Counted from the first letter of the stretch, positions 33,532-46,241 are shown. The stretch is DNA of 64,000 nucleotides from Tillandsia leiboldiana (GCA_029204045.2 CM055066.1:14394484-14458483), one strand, 5' to 3'. Made by a program: numbers and translations. Notes: a model not told the origin generated them from the letters alone.

Positions 33532-36500
33532 CTCACGAGGTACCAGGCACTCATCGATTGTGACAAGCGACAGCTGCGTTTACACGAACCGGGTTTCCCT
33601 GAGCATGTGTACATGATGGGTAAGAGCATCTCCTTCCCGGCGATCATCTCAGCGACCCGGGCCAGAAGACTGGTGGAGGGTGGTTGCGTGGCCTACTTGG
33701 CATCGGTGGATTTGGCTACCGACCCCCGACGACGCTCGCCGATATTCCAGTGGTGAGGGACTTCCCCGACGTCTTCCCACGGAACTGCCTGGGATGCCCC
33801 CTGAACGGGGGGTGGAATTCCCATCGAACTACTACCGGGCACGCAGCCTATTTCGAAGGCACCTTACCGAATGGCCTTCGCAGAACTAAAGGAGCTTAAA
33901 GCACAACTGGAAGACCTCTTGGATAAAGGGTTCATAAGACCGAGTGTGTCACCCTGGGGCGCACCGGTACTCTTCGTGCGGAAGAAAGACGGAAGCCTGC
34001 GTCTCTGCATTGATTACAGAGGAATAAACAAAGTCACAGAGAAAAACAAGTACCCCCTGCCTAGAATAGATGACCTCTTCGACCAGCTGAGAGGGGCGAC
34101 GGTCTTCTCCAAGATCGATTTACAGTCGGGCTACCACCAACTCCGGGTTCGGGACAAGGACATTCCGAAGACTGCTTTCCGGACCCGGTACGGCCACTAC
34201 GAGTTCACGGTTATGCCCTTTGGACTCACGAACGCCCCCGCAGTCTTCATGGACATGATGAACCGGATCTTCAGACCCTTCCTGGATCGGTTCGTGGTGG
34301 TTTTCATCGACGACATACTGATCTACTCCACTACCGACGAGGAACACGAGGACCATTTGCAAACAGTCCTCCAAACTCTCAGGGAACAGGAGCTGTTCGC
34401 TAAACTCAAGAAGTGTGAGTTCTGGCTACGCGAAGTCGGCTTCCTAGGACATGTGATCTCGGCACAGGGAATCTCCGTGGATCCGAAGAAGGTGGAGTCC
34501 GTGGTCGACTGGCAGCCGCCGACGACGGTGACAGAGGTCCGCAGTTTCCTAGGACTGGCAGGATACTACAGGCGTTTTGTAGAGGGTTTCGCGAAGATTG
34601 CTACCCCTTTGAATCGGTTGACCAGAAAAGGGGAGAAGTTCATATGGACGGCCAAATGCCAGGAAAGCTTTGAGGAACTCAAAAGGAGGTTAACCAGGGC
34701 ACCAATACTTGTGCTGCCGACACCCGGGGAAGATTACGAAGTGTACTGCGACGCCTCGGGGATCGGCCTGGGTGGGGTTCTGATGCAACAGGGGAAAGTG
34801 ATTGCCTACGCGTCCAGGCAACTAAAGGATTACGAGAAGAACTACCCGATACACGACTTGGAGCTGGCCGCAGTAGTCTTCGTTTTAAAATAGTGGAGGC
34901 ACTACCTCTTTGGGGTCCACTGTAACGTCTTCTCGGATCATCAAAGTCTTAAGTATATCTTTACCCAAAAAGAATTAAACTTGCGGCAGAGGCGGTGGCT
35001 GGAGTTGTTGAAGGACTACGACTTGACGATACAATACCATCCCGGAAAGGCAAACGTGGTGGCGGACGCCCTGAGCAGGAAAGGACGCCAAGACGGGGCG
35101 TCAAGGAGCGCGATAACGGAGCAAAACCACTTGATAGCGGAGTTCGCACGAATGCAGTTGGAAGTGGTGCCGACAGGCACGGTTAGGCAACTCCTAACCT
35201 TGGTGGTCAAGCCGACGCTACTTGAGAAGATCCGGGAGGGACAACAGACCGACCCACACCTACAGCGCGTACGAGACAAGATCCCCCTGGACCAAGAGAG
35301 CGACTTTGCAGTGGAAGACGACGGCACCCTACGGTTCCGCAGACGGATCTGCGTGCCGGATTCGTCGGAATTGAAGGAGGTAATTTTGACAGAGGCACAC
35401 CGGGCCCCTTATGCGGCACCTCCAGGAGGCACGAAGATGTACAGGGACCTCAAACAGATCTACTGGTGGCCCAACATGAAGGGGGACGTCACTCGACACG
35501 TAGCTCATTGCCTAGTGTGCCAACGGATAAAGGTCGAGCATCAGCGGCCAGCAGGGAAGCTACAGCCCCTACCGGTGCCAGAGTGGAAGTGGGAGCAAAT
35601 CACCATGGACTTTGTCACGGGCTTCCCACGTTCACCCCAGGGCCACGACGCAATTTGGGTCGTAGTCGACCGGTTAACCAAGTCAGCACACTTTCTGCCA
35701 GTTCATACGACCTGGACCCGAGAACGGTTGGCCCAAACATATATCAGCGAGATCGTGAGATTACATGGAGTGCCGGCATCGATCACCTCGGACAGAGACA
35801 CGCGCTTTGTCTCGAAATTTTGGCAGAGCCTTCAGCGAGCCATGGGAACCAAACTACAGTTCAGCACAGCCTTCCACCCTCAGACGGACGGACAGTCGGA
35901 GCGCGTGATACAAACCCTCGAAGACCTGCTTCGCGCCTGTGTACTAGATTGGGGGATCGGGTGGTCACGCTACCTACCTCTCGTGGAATTCGCCTACAAC
36001 AACAGCTACCAGGCCAGCATCCAGATGGCGCCCTACGAGGCCTTATATGGAAGACGCTGCCGATCCCCGATTTGTTGGGACGATCTGGGAGAACGGAAAT
36101 TCTTGGGGCCCGACTTAGTGGAGGAAACGGAAGAGAAGGTTCGCCTCATCAGACAGCGCCTGCTAACCGCCCAGAGTCGCCAGAAGAGCTACATGGACCA
36201 AAGGCGCCGCGACTTGGAATTCTAAATGGGAGAGCATGTTTTCTTGCGGGTCTCGCCGTCCAGAGGAGTCAAGCGGTTCGGGCTAAAAGGGAAACTGAGC
36301 CCACGGTTTGTAGGGCCTTTCGAGATTTTGGAACGCATCGGCCCAGTGGCGTACCGCCTTGCCCTACCACCAAACCTTGACCGAGTCCATGACGTCTTCC
36401 ACGTTTCAATGCTCCGTAAATACCTCTCCGATCCATCGCATATCCTGGATGTCGCCATACTCGACCTTAAAGAAGACCTAAGCTTCGAGGAAACCCCCGT

Positions 36501-36657
36501 GAGAATCCTGGCAAGGGAAAGCAAATCACTGCGGAATCGAGCCATCCCCTACGTGAAGGTACTCTGGAGCAACCACGAGGGGCGAGAAGCAACATGGGAG
36601 CTGGAGTCTAAAATGAGGGAGAACTACCCGAACCTGTTCACCACCACCCGGGTCTGA
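33532..36657 (+). pseudogene. pol: Chromovirus pol, right contig copy: RT, RNase H, integrase, chromodomain
   Basis: From about 33850 one frame runs to the end, broken by TAG after VVFVLK (34891-34893) and TAA after RRRDLEF (36223-36225). Domains: reverse transcriptase with FIDDILIYS; RNase H with YCDASGIGLGG and DALSRK; integrase with CLVCQRIK, Asp in MDFVTGFP and TSDRDTRF, and Glu in QSERVIQTLE; a GPF motif (RFVGPFEIL); and a C-terminal chromodomain over about 36400-36650. The integrase HHCC finger reads AAPPGGTKMY where relatives have His before PG, so one zinc ligand seems replaced by Pro. Chromodomains direct integration to heterochromatin in this clade. Confidence 0.88.
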
Positions 36658-36694
36658 GTTTCGAGGACGAAACTCGTTTTTTAGAGGTGAGTGG

Positions 36695-39534
36695 TGTGAT
36701 AACCGCGGATTTATTTTTGCCTTTCGGGGCTTTCCGTCGATTTTTTATTGAACCGTCTGGTAGACAATAGGGGTTCGAGGGTAATTTTTCCTTGTTTTTC
36801 TGGGCAGACGGTCGGGGCTCGCGGGTATTTTTGGTTAATAAAGCTCGCGAAACGGAGACCGGCGGCGCGATCGGTTTTGGATTCCGACCCCCGGATCTCC
36901 CAGAATAAATTCCGGAAGCTGGTACCGTAGCCCAGGTGACTTACACAATTACCGGGGGCGGACCGAACTCTGGTCCGCAATCAGATCGATTTTAGTCGAT
37001 CAGTTTGAGGTATGGGATTAAACCACCCCTTTTTGTTTTCCTTTCACTCGAGGGGTTAAAATTAATTTGGGGTCCAAAATCCACTACGCCCAAAACGTCT
37101 AAGTAGTCGGCCTTGGGAATTAGGTTTCCTAAACCTCGCCTCCCCCTCCTTGGCGTACAATATCCGAGCGTGGACGAGGAGCGGTTCCCCAAAACCCTCG
37201 TCCTTTCCATCGGCCGGCGTGGAAGAGAAGAGATCGATCGCCTCCCCGCAAAGATCCGACGAACGCGAAGAGGACGATCCCTCTCCTTCGCCCGGTACCG
37301 ACCAAAACAAGGTGAGCCGTGCTTTCGTTTTCTTTTCTTGTCTTTTCTCGTCACGAGCGAGGGGGGGGTTTCTTGATTTCGTCGGAGATGGAAGGAGAGG
37401 GGCGTGCCATCGCACGCGGAGCGCCGCGCGGGGCAACCCGCGCATGCGGGGGCGCCGCGCGGGGCACCCGCATGCGGGGCGCCGTGCGGGGCCGCCCGCG
37501 CATGCGGGGGTGCCGTGCGGGGCAACCGCATGCGGGGCGCCGCGCGGGGCAGCCTGCGCATGCGGGGGCACCGCGCGGTGTAGCCCGCGCATGCGGGGGT
37601 GCCATGCGGGGCACCCGCATGTGGGGCGCCGCGCGGGGCAGCCCGCGCATGCGGGGGCACCACGCGGTGCAGCCCGCGCATGCGGGGGCGCCGTGCGGGG
37701 CACCCGCATGCGGGGCAGCCCGCGCATGCGGGGGCACCGCGCGGTGCAGCCCGCGCATGCGGGGGTGCCGTGCGGGGCACCCGCATGCGGGGCGCCGCGC
37801 GGGGCACCCGCGCATGCGGGGGCACCGCGCGGTGCGGCCCGCGCATGCGGGGGTGCCATGCGGGGCACCCGCATGCGGGGCGCCGCGCGGGGCAGCCCGC
37901 GCATGCGGGGGCACCGCGCGGTGCAGCCCGCGCATGCGGGGGTGCCGTGCGGGGCACCCGCATGCGGGGCAGCCGCGGGGCAGCCCGCACATGCGAGGCG
38001 CCGCGCGGACAGCACGGCGGCGCGTGGGGGGTTCGGTCGCTGCCGTCGGGGGCCGGCCGGTGTTGGGGCTTTTCCTTACTTCGCGTTTAAAGGTCCTTGA
38101 CCTCCCCGCCCGGGGATCCCGTTTTGCAGCTTCGGGGAGCGCGCCGGGACGCGGGGAGCCGAGCGTGGTTTTTCTACTAGCGACAGGTGGGTTGTATTTA
38201 CTTTATTCCTAGCCTCAAAATTCTATCATGTTGGACGGGGTCTATTCTAAGTGTACTGGGGTTAAATAATGATGGGCGATAGCTTATGCATGTTAGTGGG
38301 TTCGCTATAGTGATTAGCGTCGGTTGCCGACGGTGATTCTCTTTTTAACCCTTATATGTCAGCGGGCCACCTTCGAGTGCGCGCAATATTACCTTGTTTT
38401 CGATTATGCACTTTACCTCATTTACCTCATTACTCTTGTTATTTATATTATGATGCTGACATGATGGTGGTTACGGTTACTTGGCTCGAGGTTGCCACAC
38501 GCGCACCCGCGGTTTGGCCACCGCAAAGGGTGCGCTTTTCCGGAAAAGTGGTCTATGACCCGTGTATACCCACGAGGTGACGTAGTGGGGCCCCTTATTA
38601 GTGGTGGGGTTGAGGCGCCGAGGTGCGAGCGGTGCGACCCGTCGGTTTAGTTGTCCGGCGTGGTCGGGTTTCTGCAGGTACGGTGTGGGCCGTCGGTTTA
38701 GCGGTCCGACGTGCCCGGGTATTACAGGATGCAGGTGTACAGGTTGCCTTTCCTCCTTGGGAGGGTGGTTGCTCCAGTTGTCTTCACTGTTTGTTTTACT
38801 ATATTCTCCTGCTTTACTATTTCTGCGTCACTGACATCCCACTTCGTGACAGGGTCCAGACGGGGAGAGAGGTAGGCGGTGGTGAGGACGGGACAGGAGC
38901 AGCTGGGTCGCTGGGGACCCTGGACTGTATTTATTCTTTTATTCTCGCTTTTCATTACTTTGTAGTTATGTGAGTGGTTCGCGATACCCTCGTGGGGTCG
39001 GCATGGATGTCGGTACGGGCTACATTTAGTGCCCCTGGTGCAATATTTTCCCTTTTATTTCTATCGGCCATTTAAAAACCAAAAGGGCAGAAGCCAAAGA
39101 AAGGATTGCGAAAACCGTCTTTAAAAACTTGGTGTCGGGTGGGCACCGCTTTCAAACCTTGTGGATTTATGCTGACTTCGAAAACTAGCTTTCAAAACGT
39201 AAGCGCCGGGTAGGCGCTCTTTCAAAATTGTGGATTTATCCTTTCCAAACCGATCGGCCATGTGATCTTCGTTTATCAGTTTAGAATGCTGGTTGGTTGT
39301 GAATGATTGTTGTGATTGATTGGTTGCGCATGTTAGAACATGTACCGAACGCTACGCCGTGCATGTACAGGGGAGACTCTGCACGTTTGCAGAGTGACCA
39401 TGTATGTGTGGCGGGTCTGGGCACGTGCCGGGGAAGAGGGGTTTCTTCTTTTAAAAACAAAAAAAAAATTCACACATCAAATATTCAACTTTTATGAATC
39501 GTTTCCGCTAAAACAAAACCCCCGGGGCGTGACA
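36695..39534 (+). repeat. Chromovirus 3' LTR (2840 bp), clean copy
   Basis: Starts TGTGATAACCGCGG after the purine-rich AGAGGTGAGTGG and ends GGGGCGTGACA before the ATAGC target duplication. It differs from the 5' LTR by scattered substitutions and by unit composition in the GC array (37413-38009). Confidence 0.9.
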
Positions 39535-40158
39535 ATAGCACAGGCTGTGAGCGTCACTAGTCGATATCAGTCGAACCCAGGCGAAGAGCATTGGGTAGCG
39601 GTGAAGAATATCCTTAAGTACTTGAGAAGAACAAAGGATATGTTCTTGGTTCTTGGAGGTGGAGAACTCAAAGTTGATGGCTATACAGATTCAGACTTTA
39701 TGTCTGATATAGACGATAGAAAGTCTACGTCTGGGTATCTATTTATTTGCAATGGTGGGTCAATAGTTTGGAAGAGTTCTAAACAAGAGACGATTGCTGA
39801 TTCTGCTATGGAGGCAGAGTACATCGCTGCATCTGAAGCTGCCAAGGAAGCTGTTTGGATCAAGAAATTTATCACTGAGCTTGGTGTGGTTCCCTCTAGT
39901 AGGGATCCCCTGCCACTATATTGTGATAATAATGGCGCCGTAGCATTAGCTAAGGAGCCGAGATCTCATTAGAAATCCAAACATATCGAGCAGCAGTATC
40001 ACAAGATCAGAGAGTACATCAAAGATAAACATATTGAAGTGCAGAAGGTTGCCTCCGCAGATAACGTGGCGGACCCGCTAACTAAGGCTTTGACTCAGCA
40101 AAAACTAGAGACTCATCTTGAGAAGATGGGCATTAGATATATGACTGATTGGCTTTAG
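39535..40158 (+). pseudogene. pol: Copia RNase H, 3' part of pol, with one stop codon
   Basis: Continues the copia frame interrupted at 16754. It includes GYTDSDFMSDIDDRKSTSGY, the KSSKQETIADSAMEAEYIA motif with the catalytic Glu, and YCDNNGA. A TAG at 39970-39972 lies where relatives read Gln in RSHQKSKHI, consistent with CAG to TAG. The frame then stays open through ADNVADPLTKAL to the natural stop at 40156-40158. Confidence 0.88.
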
Positions 40159-40160
40159 TG

Positions 40161-40172
40161 CAAGTGGGAGAT
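40161..40172 (+). other. Polypurine tract of the copia element
   Basis: CAAGTGGGAGAT lies directly before the 3' LTR start and three bases after the pol stop. Confidence 0.8.
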
Positions 40173-42040
40173 TGTTAGTTGTATGCCCCAAAAGCCTATC
40201 AGGCTGACGCATTTTATTATATGGGACATATTTGTACTTGATCTTTATTATAATTTGGGCATTTTATGCCATTCATGTTTGATGTGTCCATGAATCGTCC
40301 TTTGATTTAATGAGATGATAATGTATATTCTTAAGAGTTAAGAATTTGAGATACATATTATTAGTGATTAAGTCATAAATGCTCTCAATCGGAGGATCAT
40401 CATGGGGACGATGATTGATCCGGCAAGATTGATGTATGTGTCGCTCTTTTAGGATGACGAGTCTCAAGTCATTAGTGTGGGGACACTGGAGCGAACGTGC
40501 AGGTGGTTGTTATAGAACAAGGGCACTGAGCGTGACCAATTACGAATAGTTACTTGGATGTCTACTCTTTCGTCAGTAACTGATTTGATGTTGCAGTGGT
40601 ACAACTGATCCTTAGACCTGCGACACCACGGCCATTCAGTATGAGGCTACTGTAGTTTGACTATGCAAACTCTGATCCTAGTCACGGGTCTTAGTAGTAT
40701 ATGTTGGCTGCAGTCGGTTCATATTAGGAATGGGTGTTTGTTTATAGGGGATCTATCGCTCTCGGTAGAGAGATAATTAGTCCTATGCTATTTGTAAGGC
40801 AAAGCTCAGAAATCCTCGGCCGGGGTAATATGGTTCATGGAAAGGTGTTTCCAAGAGTAACTATATGAGCTTCTGTCCTATCAAATTTGTCATATAACGG
40901 GTGATGGGGTTTGACGAGTATTCCATGACCTCCACTCAATTGGGACTATGCGATAGAAGGATTGTATTGTACGGTAACTGCACCTTGAGGTTCAGTCCAA
41001 TATTCACTTCTGACTGGATTGCCACCATATGCTGCTAGGCGTCACTGGTGGATTGTGGGAACCAATAAGAATAATTATAGGCGAATAATTATTATACGAT
41101 GGAAGAATCAAAAGTGTTTGATCCATCAAAAGGAGTTTCGATGATGATGTCGATGGGGATCGCATCATATCTCACTACCAGACAGAATTGAACCTATTAG
41201 GTCACACACATAAGGAATCGCGCATGATCGATATCAAGGAGATGATAAAGAAGTTTATAGAATGGATTAATTATAATCACAATACTAAAGTTTACTAATT
41301 TATTAGTAAAAGGACTAATTTGTAATTATTGTAAATTAGAGGTATTTAAGTGCAAAAGTTGCATGGTGTATTTACTAATCGTTAGTAAATATTTGGAGGA
41401 CTTATATGTAAATGTTACACACGTAGGATAATGGATAATCCAATCGGATTAGGATTCGATTTAATTAGTTACTAGATTTTATCTTGAGATTTAATTTAAA
41501 AGATCTTTCTTTGTAACTAATTATAAGATTTAATTAGTCACTAGATTTTATCTTGAGATTTAATTTAAAAGATCTTTCTTTGTAACTAATTATAAGATTT
41601 AATTAGTTACTATATTTTAGGAGATCTTTTCTTTGTAACTAATTATAAGATTTAATTAGTTACTAGATCTTTCTTTGTAACTAATTATAAGATTTAATTA
41701 GTTACTATATCTTAGGAGATCTTTTTGTAACTAATTATAAGATTTAATTTTGTTATAGCCGGCCAACTTCCTATTATAAGAATAGGTAGTACGTATGTGA
41801 TACGTAACAACAATTTTGGAGAAAGATAAAGTGGAAATTATTCAAGTCGCGGAACGTGAGAAAACCCTAGCCGCCTATCCTCTCCCTTTTCCTAAAGTCC
41901 TCCATAATTAATCGTTCTCGATCTTCGGAAGATTGCTAGCACAATTAGAAGATTGATTCATCCTCCTTATATCGACGCAATAATTAATTCGCGATCGGAT
42001 CGCGAATCAAGGAGATCGATTTTTCAATCAAGGGCCTAAC
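40173..42040 (+). repeat. Copia 3' LTR, interrupted by G2
   Basis: Starts TGTTAGTTGTATG like the 5' LTR. It lacks the S1 insertion and so preserves the empty site GTGAGAAAACCCTAGCC at about 41856. It ends at GGGCCTAAC, where G2 begins. About 240 bases of the LTR should lie beyond G2, outside the window. Confidence 0.88.
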
Positions 42041-42290
42041 TGTAGAGTACCGGGATTTCGGATAGTGCACCGACCTCGCTAGATGGCGTGATGTGGAGGA
42101 TTTACTTTGGACGAGTCCAGATCATGGTTACAGATGAGTTCGGGTTGATTCGGATCTGCGCGGAAGCCCCAGCTTGATTCGGGGTTTTCCGGGCATTGTG
42201 CGCCGATAGAGGACTGGCTTTGGGGAAGCCTCGACTTCACAGTGGAGTGTAGAAAATTTGGGAATACTTGGAACAGGTGTACTTTGTGTT

Positions 42291-42670
42291 TACAGCGGAG
42301 TTCGGGAGGTTCCGGACTGACGCGGAGGACCCGAAGGCGAAAAGTGAGTCGGAACTGACAACTTTGGAGCCGGTTTTTGGATTAAGCACCCCGACTCAAC
42401 GGTTGAGCTTTTTGAGGAGAAAAAGCTGTGGACATGTGTACTTTCATATTACAGCGGAGTTCGGGAGGTTCCGGACTGACGCGGAGGACCCGAAGGCGAA
42501 AAGTGAGTCGGAACTGACAACTTTGGAGCCGGTTTTTGGATTAAGCACCCCGACTCAACGGTTGAGCTTTTTGAGGAGAAAAAGCTGTGGACATGTGTAC
42601 TTTCATATTACAGCGGAGTTCGGGAAGTTCTGGACTGGTGCAGAGGCCCCGAAGGCGAAAAGTGAGTTGG
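42291..42670 (+). repeat. 159-bp tandem repeat, about 2.4 copies, in the G2 LTR
   Basis: TACAGCGGAGTTCGGGA starts at 42291, 42450 and 42609. The first two units are nearly identical and the third is partial and more diverged. The period is divisible by three, which keeps a frame open by chance. Confidence 0.88.
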
Positions 42671-43498
42671 AGTTGGCTATTTTTTGGATTAATTAATTAA
42701 TAAATTAATTAGGTTAATTATCCTGAGAGAAGGGAATTAGAGTAAAATGAGAAGGTTGTGAGTGGGTGTTGGTTTGTAGTTGTTGGTGTTGGTGTTGGAA
42801 AAGGCTTTTGGGTTACTTGTTCTCTATGCACCTTGCACCATACACCCAAACTCTAATTAATTAGCACTTGCCACGTAGGCATCTTCTTTCCTGTTTTAAA
42901 ACAGAGTAATTGAGCCTCAAACAGAGGAATGAGAAATGGGAGAAGAAGGAGATGAAGGAAAGGAATTGGAGGGAATTAAAAGTTGGGTTTGGGAGAGGTG
43001 ATGGTGTGCTAGTAGTGGAGACCAACTGTTGGAAGCCGAGCGGAGCACGCGCGCGTCGATCCTCATGGAGGCACATTGCAGTTTTCTAGTGAGAGAAAGA
43101 GAAAGCTTGGTTTCATTTTTTGGAGTTAATTTGGATCTTTCTAGTTGCTGTTTTAGTTGTTTTTGCTGTCCCGGAGTGGGGCATTGCCCAGAAGAGGGTG
43201 CCGTGCGGGCGCGCAGAGGCGCCGTGTGCGGCCGGTGAGGTTGCTGCGCCGGCGCGCTGGGGCGCCGCGCGCTGGGGCGCCGCGCGCTCCCGCTGCGGCC
43301 GGCGCGCGCATGCGACCGCGCGCATGAGGGCGCGCGCTGCAAGCGGTGCGCGCAGCAAGTGGGCGCCGCGCGGTGGGAGCTTGGGCACCGCGCGTGCTGC
43401 GTTTGCGGTTTTTTTTGCTGAGTGCTGTTTTGATAGGCTTAAGCAAGGGGGGCTTTTTGGTCTTTTACTTCCTCCATCCTGTTGACCCCACCTCTCTT

Positions 43499-43513
43499 CT
43501 CTATATATATATG
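43499..43513 (+). promoter_or_regulatory. TATA box of the G2 LTR
   Basis: CTATATATATATGG follows a GC-rich segment and precedes a CTCCTCCTC tract, as in many plant LTR promoters. It is the only clear TATA in this LTR. Confidence 0.5.
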
Positions 43514-44846
43514 GACACCACCTCCTCCTCCTCCTCTCAGCAGAAAGCAAGAAAAGAAAAAGAAAAAGGAGAAATAGGTGAAAGAAAGTAAGGCAAAAAG
43601 AAAGGAAAAAGGGGCAAATAAAGGTGGCAACATGGAGTTCTTGCTGCTTGGTCCCGATTGGAGTCGCACGTGCATCGAGTAATGTACAAGGTGAGTTGGC
43701 AGATTTTCGTGGTTTGGTTTTTGGATTTCTTGTGATGATTTTGACTGGGATTTTTGAGTGGAAATTGGTTGTTCTTCCTTGATTTCGTGTGCGCATTGAG
43801 GAGCGGCCTGTGTGCGGTTGGTTGGGAGCTTTGGATTTTTACTGCGCGGAGCCGAGGGCACGCTGTGAGTGGTCAACGAGGGAGCCGGAGCACGCCAGAT
43901 TATTTTTAAAGGGACTTGAGAGAGAGTTGTTCGAGCTTCCGGGATTTTTCTGGGTTTTGCGACGGTGTCGCGAGCGCGCGGCGCGGTTTTCGTTTTTCCG
44001 GTAGTTTTTGACAGTGTGCAGGTTCGGCGCTTCACCGACTTCAGCGATTGCCTGCGGATTGCATTTGAGGTGGGTTGGAATTTCTCCGAAATGTATGAAA
44101 TGCCTTCTAAAGCTATTATATGCATGTTGATCATGTTTAGCTTACTATTTATATAGCTGGTAAATCTGATAGTTGCCTAAAAAACTGTAGAAAGAAAATT
44201 ATGGGCCCCAGATATTTTTAGCATGATCTAGGGATGACATGACACTAGACTGCATGTTTAGTTGACATTAGATTGGCATCTGAACCGTAATAAAAATCGG
44301 CGGACCGATTTTAATGAAATTGAGACTCTAAAAATAGTTTGGAATTTTTGTGAGCTTCCAGAGGGTTTGAGTAGGTTCAGGATGCTTGTGTCCTCGTGCC
44401 AGGGGGCCGAGTGGATTTTTACAGCTCTGTAGAATGAGCCTCTAGTGTCAGGTGAGTTGAGATCCCTGGTGGGATTATTCTAGATCAAGGGTATATTTAT
44501 TCTGATTCGGTAGTGGAGATGGTTCTCCGATTTGATTTTGAGAGATTGAGCTCTAGCAGATTGAGACGTGGAGGTTTCCCGACTTAGCCATGGGATGTGC
44601 ATTATCAGATTGGGTCGTTGAGGGTTCTCCGACATAGCTATGAGAGGGTTTGGCATTCCCTGATCCAGTCGTGGAGGGTTCCTGACTGTGGCGTGTTATC
44701 TGTTGTTAGGTATCCGATCTGTTTGATCGAGGATCATAGCCTGCATGTGCCATTTATGAGACAGTTGAGACTGACTAGATACTAGAGCTCTGAGGGGTCG
44801 CTCCCCTCGAGTACGCCCCACAGAGAGTGGGCAGGTGCGTAGTACG

Positions 44847-46241
44847 TGTAGATTTTTAAAGGATCCACAAGGATCTAAATAGGTACTATCAAACAACTAG
44901 AGGGGGGGTGAATAGGTGTAATACTTATAAAACCAAATCTCAGTGCAAAATAAAAACCAATGCGGAAAATAAAAACAGCACACCAAGATATACGTGGAAA
45001 CTCCAATCCAGGAGAAAAACCACGGGACCAACACGCAATAACAATCCACTAAGAATAGAAGAATAACAAGGTGATTACCGACTCCACGGACTCAACCCCT
45101 CCTTCAGCTTCTTCGGACCTTGCGCTGACCGGTTGGATATCCACGCAATAACAATCCCTAAGAAAAGAAGAATAACAAGGTGATTACCGTCTCCACGGAT
45201 TTAACCCCTCCTTCAATTTCTTGGACCTCGCGCTCCACCGATTTTGCACGTCCACTGCACACGTTCGAATCCACGAACGCCACTCGAATCCACGAGCACA
45301 CGTTTCGAATCCACGAAACGCCTTTAGCACACCGAATCCACGATGCCACGTCGAATCCACGACGCAAACTCAGTCGATAAGAATATTGACTTCGATGGTG
45401 ATCCTTCGCTTAGATTATCAATGAAGATCCATGGGAAAAATCTCTAAGCAAAGATTAGATCAATTCGACAAAAAACAGATCTTGGAAGAACCGTCGAATT
45501 GACCTAAAAGAGGCTATTAAGAAGAACAGTGAAAACCTAGCCTCTAGGGTTGCTCTCAAGTGTTTAATTAAATTGATCGGCCGTAGCTCCCACATTTTTG
45601 AGAAACCCTAAGTGTCTATTTATAGTTTAGAAACCTTTGGAAAGAGATAAGAATCAAAAACTTACCTTATCTGGAAATTTTCAGGACGGCGATCCGGATC
45701 GGATTTACTGCGATCCGGATCGTCGTAGCGAGTTAGACAATTCCAGAAAAACAAGGGTTCGGGATCCGGATTGAAAAGCCCGATCCGGATCGTTCATGTA
45801 TTCCAGCAAATACCCATGTTCGGGATCCGGATCGAAATGGCCATGATCCGAATTGGATTTGCCAATGAACAATCACCCTTCGGGATCCGGATTGGACTGT
45901 CTGATCCGGATCCTGAACATGACCCATGTCCAGTTCTTGATTTTTATGCAATTAAAAATTCATCCAAGTGTTTCTACACTATAAGAAAGTATTCGGATCA
46001 CCACAATTATTTAGTTAAACATACCTGATCCTCTTGAATACTTTCTTCTTGAGATTGATGTAACTGATCCACAATTCTTCAACTTCAATCTTCAAGACTC
46101 AAGACACTGAGTGTCAACTTGAGCTCTTGTTGAATCTTCTCTAAGTCTTTGAATGCTGATTGACAATTTGATCCCTTTAAGACTCCGACTCAACTCACTG
46201 ACTTGACTCACGAAATATGCCAACACCAAAATGCCGTAACA
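44847..46241 (-). repeat. S2 3' LTR (1395 bp)
   Basis: In plus coordinates it runs from TGTAGATTTTTAAAGG to CCGTAACA. It contains the GATCCGGATC cluster (45690-45910), a TATA box on the minus strand (45616-45625) and the CGTGGATTCG boxes. Confidence 0.9.

Larger units (their letters stand above)
16755..39534 (+). mobile_element. Tekay/Del-type Ty3/gypsy chromovirus, present as a falsely doubled assembly
   Basis: One insertion into copia pol, flanked by the 5-bp duplication ATAGC at 16750-16754 and 39535-39539. The ends are TGTGATAACC and GGGGCGTGACA. The real unit is most likely 5' LTR, gag-pol and 3' LTR, about 10.7 kb, as in 28874-39534. The extra copy of 15224-27274 comes from two overlapping contig ends left unmerged around an N gap. 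The order RT-RNase H-integrase and a C-terminal chromodomain identify the clade. Removing the overlap restores one element with matching target sites. Confidence 0.85.
3198..42040 (+). mobile_element. Ty1/copia element, heavily nested, right end outside the window
   Basis: The parts in order are the 5' LTR (3198-12176, split by S1), leader, gag, protease, integrase, reverse transcriptase (to 16754), a gypsy insertion, the remaining RNase H (39535-40158), a polypurine tract, and the 3' LTR from 40173, which is broken at 42041 by G2. The order PR-INT-RT-RH identifies Ty1/copia. Its own target-site duplication would begin with CCTCG at 3193-3197, but the partner copy is not in the window. Two frameshifts, a stop and an altered integrase zinc residue make it defective. 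Without insertions and the false duplication it would be roughly 9 kb. Confidence 0.88.

Noticed and set aside
16755..39534. A true tandem pair of chromoviruses sharing a middle LTR
   Set aside because: The duplicated block includes copia flank, its edges coincide with the N gap, and the indel pattern points to unpolished contig ends.
42268..42696. 142-residue open frame with a repeated 53-residue block
   Set aside because: It is the 159-bp LTR tandem repeat, whose period is a multiple of three. It is upstream of the LTR TATA box and matches no known protein.
43029..44156. Possible host gene in the GC-rich part of the G2 LTR
   Set aside because: Frames are short and overlap on both strands, and the whole stretch lies between the G2 LTR start and end.
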